Shown: positions 12,102-20,862 of the stretch, in pieces
How the letters are laid out: each line of letters begins with the position of its first letter
Numbering within the stretch: the first letter of the stretch is position 1
DNA from: Phialocephala subalpina
Lineage: Eukaryota; Ascomycota; Leotiomycetes; Helotiales; Mollisiaceae
Direction of reading: 5' to 3'
Length of the DNA stretch: 26,253 bases
NCBI GenBank assembly: GCA_900073065.1
Contig: FJOG01000101.1
Span: 792 to 27,044, forward strand
The notes under the pieces: model-generated
What the model was told of the DNA's origin: nothing
Databases searched by the model: none
The model's input: the letters and a program-made list of their open reading frames with translations, nothing else
Translations under genes and position numbers: made by a program

Positions 12102-13811
12102 ATGGATAAAGCCAGTCAAGTATTGGCATAAAGCGTCCCTCTTAGCTTACCTAAATCATTCCGTGTCCTAGCAAATCATGGCGATGTCCCTCGCACTACC
12201 CTCCAATATCGTGCACGCGATCGACGGTCCAAGGAAGAAAAGGCCTAAAGCCAATACTATTTTTACCCATAGGAAGCGAAAGCCCTTATTAAGTTTTTAG
12301 TACAATAAGATTCCTTTAGACGCTTTATCCGAATAAAGTATATACTTTCGATAGTTTTCAATCTCGCCCGCCAATAACCTTTAGCGGACAGGCCAAGTAA
12401 GCCTCCGAATAAGAATTGGTCTTAGTTCTTTTACAAACGCTATTTAGAACTCAGAGCGAGTAAAAACGGGGCGTTGGATTGGAACCGTTACGATATATAT
12501 AATAAGGTCGTGCACTAATTCGAAGTAATCGGAAAAATTTTATAGGATTCGATTATTCTTCAAGAGAATATATATAATATAAACGAGATTAATATTATAC
12601 TTTCTAAGCTCAACTCTATTAAAGTTCTTATCGGTAAAAATAATAAGCGAGGCTATAAAAGCGCGCGTATCAAGCGCACGATTATAATAGCCATCGAATG
12701 TATAAATACCATCGATAAATATTTAAACCTTATAATAATTTGGCTCGCGTCGATTTATAGAGCCAATTAAGTAACGCACTTTACTCCTAGATAATATTAT
12801 ACGTACTCCGATAATAGATACACCAATTCTTATATTAATTTATAATAGTTTAAATTTATATTTGATTTTTAAACTAAAGAACGGGCTAATTAGTAACTAC
12901 GGGTACTAATATACGACGATTTCGAGATATACGAAACCCTCGAAATCTTAAAGTTTTACTTCGAAAATAATATTATCCTATATCGTTTACTCTCTTATAT
13001 ATCGCATAAGCTCCAACCTTATAACATATTAGTATTCGGCCTACTAAAGGCAGTTTATCGCGATCAAATCGAGCGATTAGAGTGAGAATATATAGAAGCA
13101 ATCGGTAAAGAGCATTTCATATATTTATATAGCTTTGCAAGGTATTAAGCGCTCACGTCTAAGAATATACGAGTTGGATAAGTTAAAGTCGGTTTATTCC
13201 CTTTCAATCCAAATAAAGTACTTGGTAATATACCGAAGCCTCTCATTGAACTAATCGCGCCGAAAACTAACGAGGTGAAGGTCGGTTTTTATACGTAAGA
13301 CCGAGTTCTGTAAACGCTTGCGACGCTAGTATTAATAGAGGCTTTTACGTCGCTATTTAATATAATCAAACAAGTACTTAATAATGAGACGAATAGATAA
13401 TATAAGGAGAGGCTCCAATAGAAACTGATTAATACTACCTAGTTATCTTTTGCCGAACGTACCCTCTTGTAAAAATACAATCGATTCTTGGCTCAAATTA
13501 ATAACGAAGCCAAATCTCGGCGAGCGACTAAATTAGAGAAGATAAGAGAGGCGAGGGTAATGAGCTATAAGGACCTTTAGAATGCACGGGCGGAGCGGGC
13601 TACAAAAGAGGCCTCGAAAGAGGCTAAGAAAGCTCAGAGAGAGGTTAAGAAGGCTGCGAAAGAGGCAGAGGGAGTTAACGCGGGCAAGAAAAAACTAGGT
13701 CGAAAGCGCAAAAGCCCCGCGTTAGAGGTAGACACACCGGAGCCAAAGGCTAAGGCGGCGTGGAAGAGGGGAACACAAATTGCGGAGGATGAAACTACAT
13801 TAATACCATAG
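12102..13811 (+). pseudogene. pogo/Fot1-like Tc1-mariner transposase, RIP-inactivated
   Basis: A single frame from ATG 12102 to TAG 13809-13811 (569 codons) with no net frameshift but about two dozen internal stops, most at CAA/CAG or TGG positions. The N-terminus has a helix-turn-helix-like segment (PKSFRVLANHGDVPRTTLQY, then RRSKEEKA) of the kind found in fungal pogo-type transposases. The DDE domain reads IYNINEINI (first Asp now Asn, 12582-12584), LIYDDFEIYETLEIL (second Asp kept, 12915-12917) and KLQPYNILVFGLLK (third Asp now Asn, 13023-13025), followed by IGKEHFIYLYSFAR and GLFPFNPNKVL, typical of the family. The C-terminus (about 13520-13780) is Lys/Glu/Ala-rich and probably a basic coiled coil (KEAKKAQREVKKAAKEAEG, then KKKLGRKRK). 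The normal protein would cut and paste the element at TA sites; this copy is dead. Terminal repeats were not found. Confidence 0.88.
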
Positions 13812-14133
13812 CGAGCGCTAGTGGCGCGGATATTGTAGTTGAGGCAGGCTCGCGTAAGCCGCGACCTATTGTTGTAATTAATCCTTATGGAGAATCAGTC
13901 TTCGTCAGACCTTCGGCGCAAATGGTTATATAGGCGGGCAAATAGATATAATTAGAAGGTTTTGAATGTCCCGCTACGCTTGTCTACCCTTTACTAGGAG
14001 GTTACTGCGTAACGCTGTGAGCGAGCGATTCGGTTGTGGAGAAACCCGAGCAAGCGCGAGAACTTCTTGACAGTCCGTCGCTAGCACCTCCCGCATAGTC
14101 CACTTAACTGCCGCAGCTAGCAACTCTCTAACA
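13812..14133. other. Transposon tail and NUDIX upstream region, no gene
   Basis: About 320 bases between the transposase stop and the NUDIX start. The first part is probably the 3' end of the pogo-like element, the rest the NUDIX promoter. A 60-codon minus-strand frame at 13974-14156 has no recognisable feature. No terminal repeat, TATA box or terminator stands out. Confidence 0.4.
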
Positions 14134-14721
14134 ATGGCTGACCGCCCGGTATTCAACTTCGATTATAACCCTTCCGTCGCAGAATTCGCCGTCTTTAAAC
14201 GTTCTTATCTCACCGCTCGTCTAAGTGCATCCTTCAGCTATATCGCAACAAGTACGCTCGTATTAGACACGAGAATTGCATCCAACCCCCGCGTTCTCCT
14301 CCTCTAGCGCGCTACCAGCGACGAAGACCCCAATAAATGGGAGCCTCCAGGCGGCGCTTGCGACGACAACGACGAGAGCATCCTATACGCTGCCGCTCGT
14401 GAGCTATAAGAGGAGGCCGGCCTTTAAGCAGCTCGAGTTAGTGGACCCGTTAAGGATCCCTATTTCTTTACTCTTAGTAATAAGAGGAAAGTATGCCAGT
14501 TCAATTTCGCTATACATGCGAGGACTAACCGTAGGGCTCCATCGGTAGTGAAACTAAATCCCGAGGAGTATTAACGGTTCGTTTGGGCTATTGAAGGTGA
14601 AATTAAGGCGAGGAAAGTAAATAGTATAAACTTAAACTTCACGAGGGATGAAATTGAGCGTATAATGCTCCTAGTATTTAAAGACTTCAACGGAAAGGAA
14701 GTAAATGCAAAAATTGCATAG
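14134..14721 (+). pseudogene. NUDIX hydrolase, RIP-mutated pseudogene
   Basis: One frame runs from ATG 14134 to TAG 14719-14721 (195 codons), interrupted by TAG 14305-14307, TAA 14407-14409, TAA 14425-14427 and TAA 14572-14574. The diagnostic part is the NUDIX box at 14350-14424: GGACDDNDESILYAAAREL, then a stop, then EEAGL, matching the REUxEExGU core with only the variable residue (often Trp) lost to a stop. Upstream KWEPPGG is also typical. NUDIX enzymes split nucleoside diphosphates linked to another moiety, using metal bound by the Glu residues; the substrate cannot be told. The length fits a small fungal NUDIX protein. It ends 48 bases short of the convergent HET gene. Stops arise from C-to-T or G-to-A changes with no indel, so RIP is the likely cause of death. 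Confidence 0.85.
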
Positions 14722-14769
14722 TAAAGGAAAATAGAATTAGGCTAAGACACTTTAAAGCACTTATCTAGT

Positions 14770-16740
14770 TTAAACGATATCAAATATCTTCTTATAAAGA
14801 TTATCCCGAGCCAATATACCTATCGCCTCTCTTTTCATTAGCCCGTGGATATAACATTCACTTACAAGCAAGTAACTCCGACCTATGGGCCTTAAATAGA
14901 ACGGTACCTTACCGCCGAGCAGAATACACACTTTATCCCTTGCTTCTAACGCCGCCGATCCGAGCATATAATATCCTCTCTCTATCCTCGCAAAGATCCG
15001 GCCCCCTGAAGCCGAGGCTGCCTATCGACTCCAGTTCTTGTGGTGACTATCGCACTCTATACTACCTGCCGCGCTTTTAACCCCTTCTAATACATCGCCG
15101 GATGCCCCAAGGATCTCCACGATATGCCTCGCTGCTTTCTACAGCCACTCGCGATTTGGGACCTCGTGATACGGTCTGCACTCGTGTCCTACGGCCTGCA
15201 CGCAGCCGTTGCTAAGCGTCTGCATGAACGCGAAGAAGGCTGCCTGGCCGTCTAAGTACCTATCGTCCAAATTGAAGCCTTCTTTACTGCAAATCTCATG
15301 CCAAAGCAACTCTATCGTCGTAGACGGCTAATCGGGCATCTTCTTACCGTAGAAGTCCGTGGAAAGCAACGGCCGGGAGCACGCCTCGATAATGTCGATC
15401 TCTACGCCATAAGTTCGAAGCACGAGATTATCTTCCTCCACGATCTCGAGCTTCGCGGTCGAATCACCGTAGGCGCGGTGTAAACAAATCGGCTCTACCA
15501 AAATAATAGCCTTGGACTTTCTCTAGTCGAGCACCCAAGATAGCAGCCTATCTTCGTGTAAGAGCCATACTACTAGGCTCTTGTCTACTTGGACTGCCGT
15601 TCCGCGGCAAGAAGGGAGACTATAGCGAGCATACTGTACTACTACTAATAAGATGCAAACCGCCGCTGGGTTTGCCTGCAATATTCGCATTACAACATTG
15701 ATATACGTCTGCTCGACGGTCTTTGTATAATCGGCGACGATCGATACGGGTCTACAGCCGAGATAGTAAAGCGAGCGGACAAAAAAATGGCCGAGGAACG
15801 CAAATACACAGTCTTTATCGTCGGTAAAGCGGAGATAGCGCGCCCGTTGGAGCTCGTATACGAAGTTGAAGCGATTTACGTAGTAAGTATTTTTATCCGG
15901 CTTTATAAATCGCTGGTACAAAAAGGATATGTCCGATGTAGTGATCCCTAGCGTACTACGAAGAAAGTAATACCTCTTAAATCTCTCGCACACACTGGCC
16001 AGCGTATCCCACTCGATAATAGCGTCGCCCCAAATCATAATTACTAGTATATCGATTCCGATTTCCTGTACGATCTATCCGCGTTTAAACTGTCTACACT
16101 TTTAGTATTAAAGTCGCTTTTAAGTTGCACTAATAGTAGTATCTTTGTAAAAACTTACTTATGCGCGGTTAATCAAAGCTTAGAGAGCCTTCTAATTCTC
16201 TTTAACGTGTCTTTCCAAGTCCACTATATTTAAATCGCGAGATATACCGTCTATAAAATGACTCCTAAGGGCCTTATTAAGCTCGTGAACGAGATTAAAA
16301 GTTGATACTACCTCCTTCTTCGTATTTAACCCGAGCTATACTAAGATATAAGCCGTATCTCGATAGATCCATCTCATAAAATGCATTTACTAGCTTCTCT
16401 CCACGGGGTCATCTTAATTTATACAATACTAATCAGCCCAAATTCGACGCGATCGGTCCAAAAAGCGTAATTAACTTAAAGCGGCAAAGATCGATCCCCT
16501 TCTCAGTACTAGCAGTCCTTCATTACTATCGCCATCGCGGATCAAAATGTCGTATGCACTACTCGATAGTCCTAGATCTGCCCAAATATACGACACTGCC
16601 TTATAACTTCCCGCAGAATCAATAAAAACAACTTCGAGCGTTCCCGTCAACGGATCACCCTATTGCCCGAGATCTAGTGTAAATATTCGGATAGTGTCAT
16701 TATTCTACAATAGTTGATACTAGTATTGAGCTTTCTCCAT
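14770..16740 (-). pseudogene. HET-domain (heterokaryon incompatibility) gene, RIP-mutated pseudogene
   Basis: A frame of 656 codons on the minus strand from ATG 16740 to the stop at 14772-14770 stays in register throughout but holds about 20 stops. HET-domain landmarks run in order: YKAVSYIWADLGL (about 16560), RRIWAD, stop, YCIN (about 16440), IYRDTAYILV (about 16360), and WGDAIIEWDTLASVCERFKR (16030-15965). The long open stretch 16038-15523 includes YELQRARYLRFTDDKDCVFA and PVSIVADYTKTVEQTYINVV. The C-terminus has VCILLGGKVPFYLRP and LLVSECYIHGLMKREAIGI, the usual tail of large HET proteins. HET domains trigger programmed cell death when incompatible fungal strains fuse. The gene is tail to tail with the NUDIX pseudogene. 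No indels, so loss was by point mutation only. Confidence 0.9.
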
Positions 16741-17676
16741 AGAGGCCTAAGCGAACTGCGGCGTAAGGGGACTATTCCCGGGGCGCATTTACTAAGGAAA
16801 TCCTAGGGCAAATTACATTTATTGGTTAATTTAATGTGATTAAAGCGAAACTAAACACCGTAATCCGAAATTATCACGCGCGGATATCTGAAATTGAAGG
16901 AATGTGTCAAAGTCTAAGCTTGCAATAATAGGGTTGCTATCGACTTGCGGGATAGGGTTTTGGCGGTTGCCTTGTACAAGGTTGCGCTATTACGGCCCAA
17001 CGTTTCAACAAGAAAAAAAACTTTACCCAATCTCAGCACCGCTAAAGCCTAATAAACCAAAGGCAAGTAATCTCTCTATCTTATTGGCCAAATCGTTATC
17101 GTGGTGGAAGTCTTGCATACCGCTATTACTAGAGCTAAAAGGGCCGTGATATTAAAGGCGGAGCTGGATTGGTTGCTTATTCATTCAAGCCAGTAGATGA
17201 GGCTCAGAATCGCCCCATCATTCTTTCAGCCTGACAGCCAAATACGCCAGTAATACTGACTTGTCATTTTACTAAACGGTCTGATGACTGCAGAATAAGG
17301 AGAACTATAGTTGTAACCGCAGATATTGTTGAGAGACCCAAGTGGGTTGACCTATCGCTAACTGGATGTGCCCGATACGCCTCACTTGGAGCTGCATATC
17401 AGTTTACCTATAGGCGCACAGCCTCTTTACAGCCACCGCCCTAGTTATCCCACAATCAATGCAACTCTTCCCCTCGTCCAGCACTTCCAGTTCTAATAGT
17501 CCGTCTGCTCTAAGCCTATTGCTCTCCGTCTAGGAGAATTTCTCTATCTCGTCGATTCAAGTTGCACATCAAGTCTTGAGGTCTCTCCTCTGTCTATTGC
17601 AGGCTGGTCCCCACCGCCAGCATCACAACTATTAAACTGCCTGTGTTCTCGAACCTCTTCCCAACTGGCTTTTACT
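16741..17676. other. Divergent intergenic region between HET and RelA/SpoT genes
   Basis: About 940 bases lie between the two outward-reading starts. The HET-proximal part (to about 17100) is moderately RIP-affected; the RelA-proximal part is not, so the edge of the RIP-spared segment falls here. It must hold the promoter of the RelA/SpoT gene; the last 250 bases are pyrimidine-rich on the plus strand, as in many fungal leaders. A perfect palindrome CCTTGTACAAGG sits at 16970-16981. The 81-codon open frame 16904-17149 has no family features and I do not call it a gene. Confidence 0.5.
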
Positions 17677-18732
17677 ATGAGATCAACGGGTGATTCCAGT
17701 TTGTACGACGAGAGAGTCTCAAAATTCCTCACCTGGTACGAAAAGCCTAAGACACAAGAGCAATCCAAGGAGCTAGCGACGGACACCAGGAAAAAATGCG
17801 AGGAATTACTGAAGGACATCGAGGGGAAGGAGATCAAGGGAGTGGTGCAGGGCAGAGTGAAGAAGTATGACTCTTTGGAGGAAAAGCTGGATCGTCTAGC
17901 ACAAGTCTCCGAGTTCAGAGACTGGGTTTCTGGTGAATCGTTGAAGAAAAAGCTGAGAGATCTGCAGCAAGACTCTAACTTCGAAAACTGTGTTTCTGAA
18001 GATTTGTTCCAAAGGCTGGAAGCTCTGTTGCAAGACTCCGAGTTCGGATCCTGGACTCCTGGTAATTCGTTGAAGGAAAAGCTGGGAGATCTGGCGCAAG
18101 ACTCCGAGTTCGGAGACTGGGTTTCTGGTGAATCGTTGAAGAAAGAGCTGAGAGATCTGCAGCAAGACTCCAAGTTCCAAGACTGGGCTTCTGAAGATTT
18201 GCTCGAAAAGCTGGAAGATCTGTTGCAAGACTCCGAGTTCGGGTCCTGGGCTCCTGGTGATTCGTTGAAGCTGGGAGATCTGGCGCAAGACTCTAACTTC
18301 GGAGACTGGTTTTCTGAAGTAGACCACATTTCCAAATATCATGAGATGGGGGACCTTGCTGGGGTTCGCATTGGGCTGTACTTTCCCGACGACATTCTCA
18401 AGGTCGTGAAGAAGATTAAGGAGCACTCATCCTTCGAGGTGGTACATCTCTTTGGTACGGTCACGGGTGGGCGAGATGTTACCAAGGGTAAAATCAAGGA
18501 CATCGATAACTACCTACGTGGGATATGGCTCGACGAGAACAATAATGACTGGGAACACTACGGATACAAGTCGTGGCAAATGGTGGTCGAATGGAAAGAG
18601 CCTCTGTATGAGGGTCTCAAGTCGCCCAGAGTAGAGATCCAGGTCGGGACGGTGGTAACGCAAGCCTGGGCCGAGGTGCAATACAATATCATTACAAAAA
18701 TCCCCTCAATATCCGTTCCACGCCGACTATGA
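17677..18732 (+). CDS. RelA/SpoT-type nucleotidyltransferase-domain protein with internal tandem repeats (5' part of frame-broken gene)
   Basis: A 351-residue frame with normal codon use and no RIP stops. The family fold transfers pyrophosphate from ATP to GDP or GTP to make alarmones; its role in fungi is not established. Motifs: GRVKKYDSLEEKL (residues 59-71) gives the Arg-x-Lys substrate site; GDLAGVRI (225-232) has the metal-binding Asp226; GYKSWQ (296-301) has the nucleotide-stacking Tyr, but Gln replaces the common His; RVEIQV (318-323) has the catalytic Glu320; QAWAEVQYNII follows. Residues 74-221 are seven imperfect copies of a 20-22-residue unit (consensus around LxQDSEFGDWVSGESLK), placed between the Arg-x-Lys and Asp motifs, which are normally close together. 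There is no signal peptide or membrane segment. The frame ends with a junk tail (KIPSISVPRRL) because of a one-base shift near 18693; the true continuation is 18729-19190 in the next frame. The ATG is the first in frame before the conserved region. Confidence 0.85.
   Translation: MRSTGDSSLYDERVSKFLTWYEKPKTQEQSKELATDTRKKCEELLKDIEGKEIKGVVQGRVKKYDSLEEKLDRLAQVSEFRDWVSGESLKKKLRDLQQDSNFENCVSEDLFQRLEALLQDSEFGSWTPGNSLKEKLGDLAQDSEFGDWVSGESLKKELRDLQQDSKFQDWASEDLLEKLEDLLQDSEFGSWAPGDSLKLGDLAQDSNFGDWFSEVDHISKYHEMGDLAGVRIGLYFPDDILKVVKKIKEHSSFEVVHLFGTVTGGRDVTKGKIKDIDNYLRGIWLDENNNDWEHYGYKSWQMVVEWKEPLYEGLKSPRVEIQVGTVVTQAWAEVQYNIITKIPSISVPRRL
17896..18336 (+). repeat. Coding tandem repeat with a 195-bp higher-order period
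   Basis: Copy I is 17896-18090 (195 nt), copy II 18091-18279 (189 nt), and a partial third begins at 18280. Copies I and II differ at about 18 positions plus one 6-nt gap, about 90% identical by eye. Each copy holds three related 20-22-codon subunits in the order A (DWVSGESLKK), B (SEDL) and C (SEFGSW, PG). The two levels point to an old short repeat amplified again recently as a triplet. All length changes are multiples of three, so the frame is kept. Confidence 0.88.
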
Positions 18733-19190
18733 CGCGAATGATCGATTCCATCAATGGTCTGGCAATCACGACCGATATTATGCTCAGGGAATTGAAACGA
18801 AGCCTGGAGGTGGTAGAGAAAGAAGCGGAGGAGCGAGACCAACAACCCTTCAAAGATGGCGCTGAGTTTTTGAACTGGTTCAAAAAGGAATACATGAGCC
18901 GGATGAAGCCAAAGGAGCGTCGATATTGGTTTTTGAGCCAGCGTTCGGCTAACAGGATGGTGGAGAAGGTCAAGAGACTCTCTGATGTAAATCCGGGGCA
19001 CACTGTCCCTGCGCCCCCCCAACCTTGTCGCACCGAATTCAGGAAGCTAATTGACGAGAAAGGGCTTCTCAAGCTTAGACCCAAAACGTCTGACATCTGT
19101 GGACTTCTCCAACAAGCTATTTTGGGGGACTATATTCGGGAGAGACTATATCAGGAGAAGGAATCGTCGACATGGCAAGTATGCAAGTAA
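18693..19190 (+). CDS. C-terminal part of the RelA/SpoT-domain gene, in a shifted frame
   Basis: This frame picks up the family sequence exactly where the upstream frame loses it: from 18693 it reads YKNPLNIRSTPTMTRM, and the Tyr-Lys pair is the normal end of the AWAEVxxxIIYK motif of RelA/SpoT synthetases. The upstream frame instead reads TKIPS. The next ATG, at 18729, overlaps the upstream stop, but I regard it as internal, not a start. The remainder (MIDSINGLAITTDIML, REL KRSLEVVEKEAEERD, FLNWFKKEYMSRMKP) is helical, charged and probably coiled-coil, ending at 19188-19190. One missing base in the TT of ATTAC explains the break. It is either a recent inactivating deletion or a sequencing error, since the rest of the gene shows no decay. 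Confidence 0.72.
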   Translation, partial: YKNPLNIRSTPTMTRMIDSINGLAITTDIMLRELKRSLEVVEKEAEERDQQPFKDGAEFLNWFKKEYMSRMKPKERRYWFLSQRSANRMVEKVKRLSDVNPGHTVPAPPQPCRTEFRKLIDEKGLLKLRPKTSDICGLLQQAILGDYIRERLYQEKESSTWQVCK

Positions 19191-19289
19191 ATAATTAGGT
19201 AGCCAAATGACCTAAAATGACTCAGACAGACAGACGTAGAAATATACAGATTTTCCCCATATCGTACAGATGTCGAACTGGATGGTCTT

Positions 19290-19917
19290 TAAGAGTGACG
19301 TTTCCCAGTATCAATGTCGGTGTCTTGGGAAAGTCTTTAGCCCTGAACAACCTTTGGAGCTCCGCATCTGTCTTGTCTTAGTATGGAGGTTGCATCGTTT
19401 CCATCTCATAAACCGCAGATTCGAACGAAACTGCCTCAGAGCGTATCGAAGGGCCTCTAATCTGCACATGCGGGTGTGTGGAGTGTGCGCTGGGATTCAC
19501 CGTCGGCTTCGATCCGTCCGTCGATGACCCAGCGAAGTCGGCCAACTTTGCATTTCCGTCGTGGTCTAGCAGCATATTATAGGTCCCGACGTCAACCTAG
19601 AATATCCCGGAGGCATGGGCGTGATGAAGTGCAGAGCCCATCGCACAACGTCATTAGGAGGGAGCAGCTCTCTAGTATCACGGAGATCCCAGAGCCGCTT
19701 ACGGAGAGGATATTGTTGGAGGCGTTCGAGAACAATCATGCCATCGTGCTCGTCGAGGAGTTTGACAATATGCGGGTGAGAGCCTAGGCGGCGGTAGATG
19801 GTGCGTTCAATGTCAAGCTCGCGTCGACTGTTGTCGGTGCCGCAAGGAGTCTTGATAACGGCCTCATCCGATACTTCGTAGACCATACTCGATACACCAG
19901 CAGACAGGAAAGGTAGA
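19290..19917 (-). pseudogene. Fungal Ser/Thr protein-kinase-like pseudogene
   Basis: On the minus strand, AGVSSMVYEVSDEAVIKTP gives the glycine-rich loop region and the ATP-binding Lys, then RRELDIERTIYRRL the helix-C Glu, and GMIVLERL the hinge. The frame is lost at about 19630-19640, just after RWAL, and resumes shifted as ALHHAHASGIF, a stop (19599-19597), then VDVGTYNMLLDHDG, the catalytic loop, and KLADFAGSS, where DFG is normal. SIRSEAVSFESAVYEMETM, then PPY, corresponds to the helix-F region; a TAA at 19380-19378 follows and the homology fades by about 19290. The catalytic HRD is replaced by a QVD-like sequence (Gln read as a stop), so the family may be atypical even when intact. The left limit is where homology stops; the true start codon, upstream of 19886, was not found. 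It is tail to tail with the RelA/SpoT gene. Decay includes a small deletion, unlike the RIP-only damage in the HET gene. Confidence 0.78.
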
Positions 19918-20532
19918 TTATACCCTGCCCTTTATAGGCGGTTGTATCGTCATTATAATCGTTAAAGCGTGTGAGCTGGAATCTGTTCGAGGTGGTATTC
20001 GCTGGAAGGAGCGACGGCGGTGGGATTGAGGATGGAGCGCAGGCTTCGCATGCTGTACGCCGCTGGCAGCTCGTCGCACGCGTTCAGGAGTCGCGGTCTG
20101 GTGCCGGATGGATTCCGCGCATTGTTGGAGATGCTTTGCGGTGGAGGGGTTGTTGACAGTCGTCGCTATGCTGCGTGCCGACGCGATTTGAAGGTCGTGC
20201 GGCTTCGCTGCGAGACTCTGTAGTCAAGTAGTCAATGCTTCTCGTAATTTAGGTAGTGATAGACATTCAGAGGATCAGATATCTCGTCGAATAGCTGTCA
20301 GCGGCATCTAAGCACGTTGGTACTGGTTAGGCGTTTCTGTTTAGCCGTCTCTCAAAGCTAGCGTTTCGCTTCTGCACGCAGCGAGAAGAGAAGCCACAGC
20401 CGCAGGCTTACCAGACACTGGTGTGGCTTGCGTGCTTACATAAATTGAATTACACTGTCATTAACCTTTATCGTATGGGATATGCCAAGTCGCATTTAGG
20501 GATGACCAAGGTCATATTACTTTGATTAGAAA
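19918..20532. other. Unassigned non-RIPed stretch upstream of the kinase remnant
   Basis: Normal composition, no recognised gene. Plus-strand frames 19971-20156 and 20020-20223 (61 and 67 codons) are Arg/Gly-rich and overlap each other in different frames. A minus-strand frame is open from 20223 to about 19917 (roughly 100 codons) without a useful ATG, and a 29-codon frame starting at 20051 (MRSLRSILNPTAVAP) ends at 19962. None shows a family motif. A weak hairpin (AGCCACA paired with TGTGGCT) lies near 20394-20429. Confidence 0.4.
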
Positions 20533-20862
20533 GTGCGGATCGGCGTGGCGACATTGCATAAATCAACTTCACGTAGTACCTCTACGGCTGACGATAGCTT
20601 CTTAATATTATATGGACGCTCAGACGGTCGGATACTACTATTTTTCGGTATTAGGAGTCATAAGAGCTCGGTGGTAGAGCTGCGGTGGTGGAACCCTATA
20701 TTACTATTGAAAGGAGGCCCTCCACAAATAAGGCGGCGAGGCGTCGACGTCAGCATAAAATCTCAGTTAAGAGACGTCTCGGGAATCCAGGGTAGGCCAT
20801 CTATAGGACTCACGCAGAATCAAGTCAAATACAATATCCATACGAAGTCGAGATTACTCTAA
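20533..20862 (+). other. Unrecognised 109-codon open frame
   Basis: The longest frame in the right part of the block. The product is Ser/Arg-rich with no motif, signal peptide or membrane segment that I recognise, and local composition shows mild RIP. It ends 15 bases from the right inverted repeat. Given its surroundings it is more likely a chance frame or a remnant than a gene. Confidence 0.2.

Noticed and set aside
11916..13970. Terminal inverted repeats of the pogo-like element (CTTCTAATAATGGCTAT near 11910 against CTTCTAATTATATCTAT on the other strand near 13940)
   Set aside because: 14 of 17 bases match but the similarity does not extend and the AT bias makes it plausible by chance; no flanking TA duplication was evident.
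14276..14548. 90-codon plus-strand frame inside the NUDIX pseudogene
   Set aside because: It is in a different frame from the NUDIX box and has no motif of its own.
16904..17149. 81-codon plus-strand frame between the HET and RelA/SpoT genes
   Set aside because: No family features, and it spans the RIP boundary in what should be the HET upstream region.
17544..18426. Minus-strand frames of 263 and 176 codons rich in Ser/Pro or Leu/Gln across the repeat array
   Set aside because: They lie antisense to the RelA/SpoT gene and their regularity comes from the coding tandem repeats, which lack stops in several frames. They have no motif of their own.
18452..19096. Minus- and plus-strand frames overlapping the 3' half of the RelA/SpoT gene
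   Set aside because: Shadows of a conserved coding region in other frames; none has recognisable family features.
19270..19787. Plus-strand frames of 85 and 103 codons
   Set aside because: They are antisense to clear kinase motifs on the minus strand.
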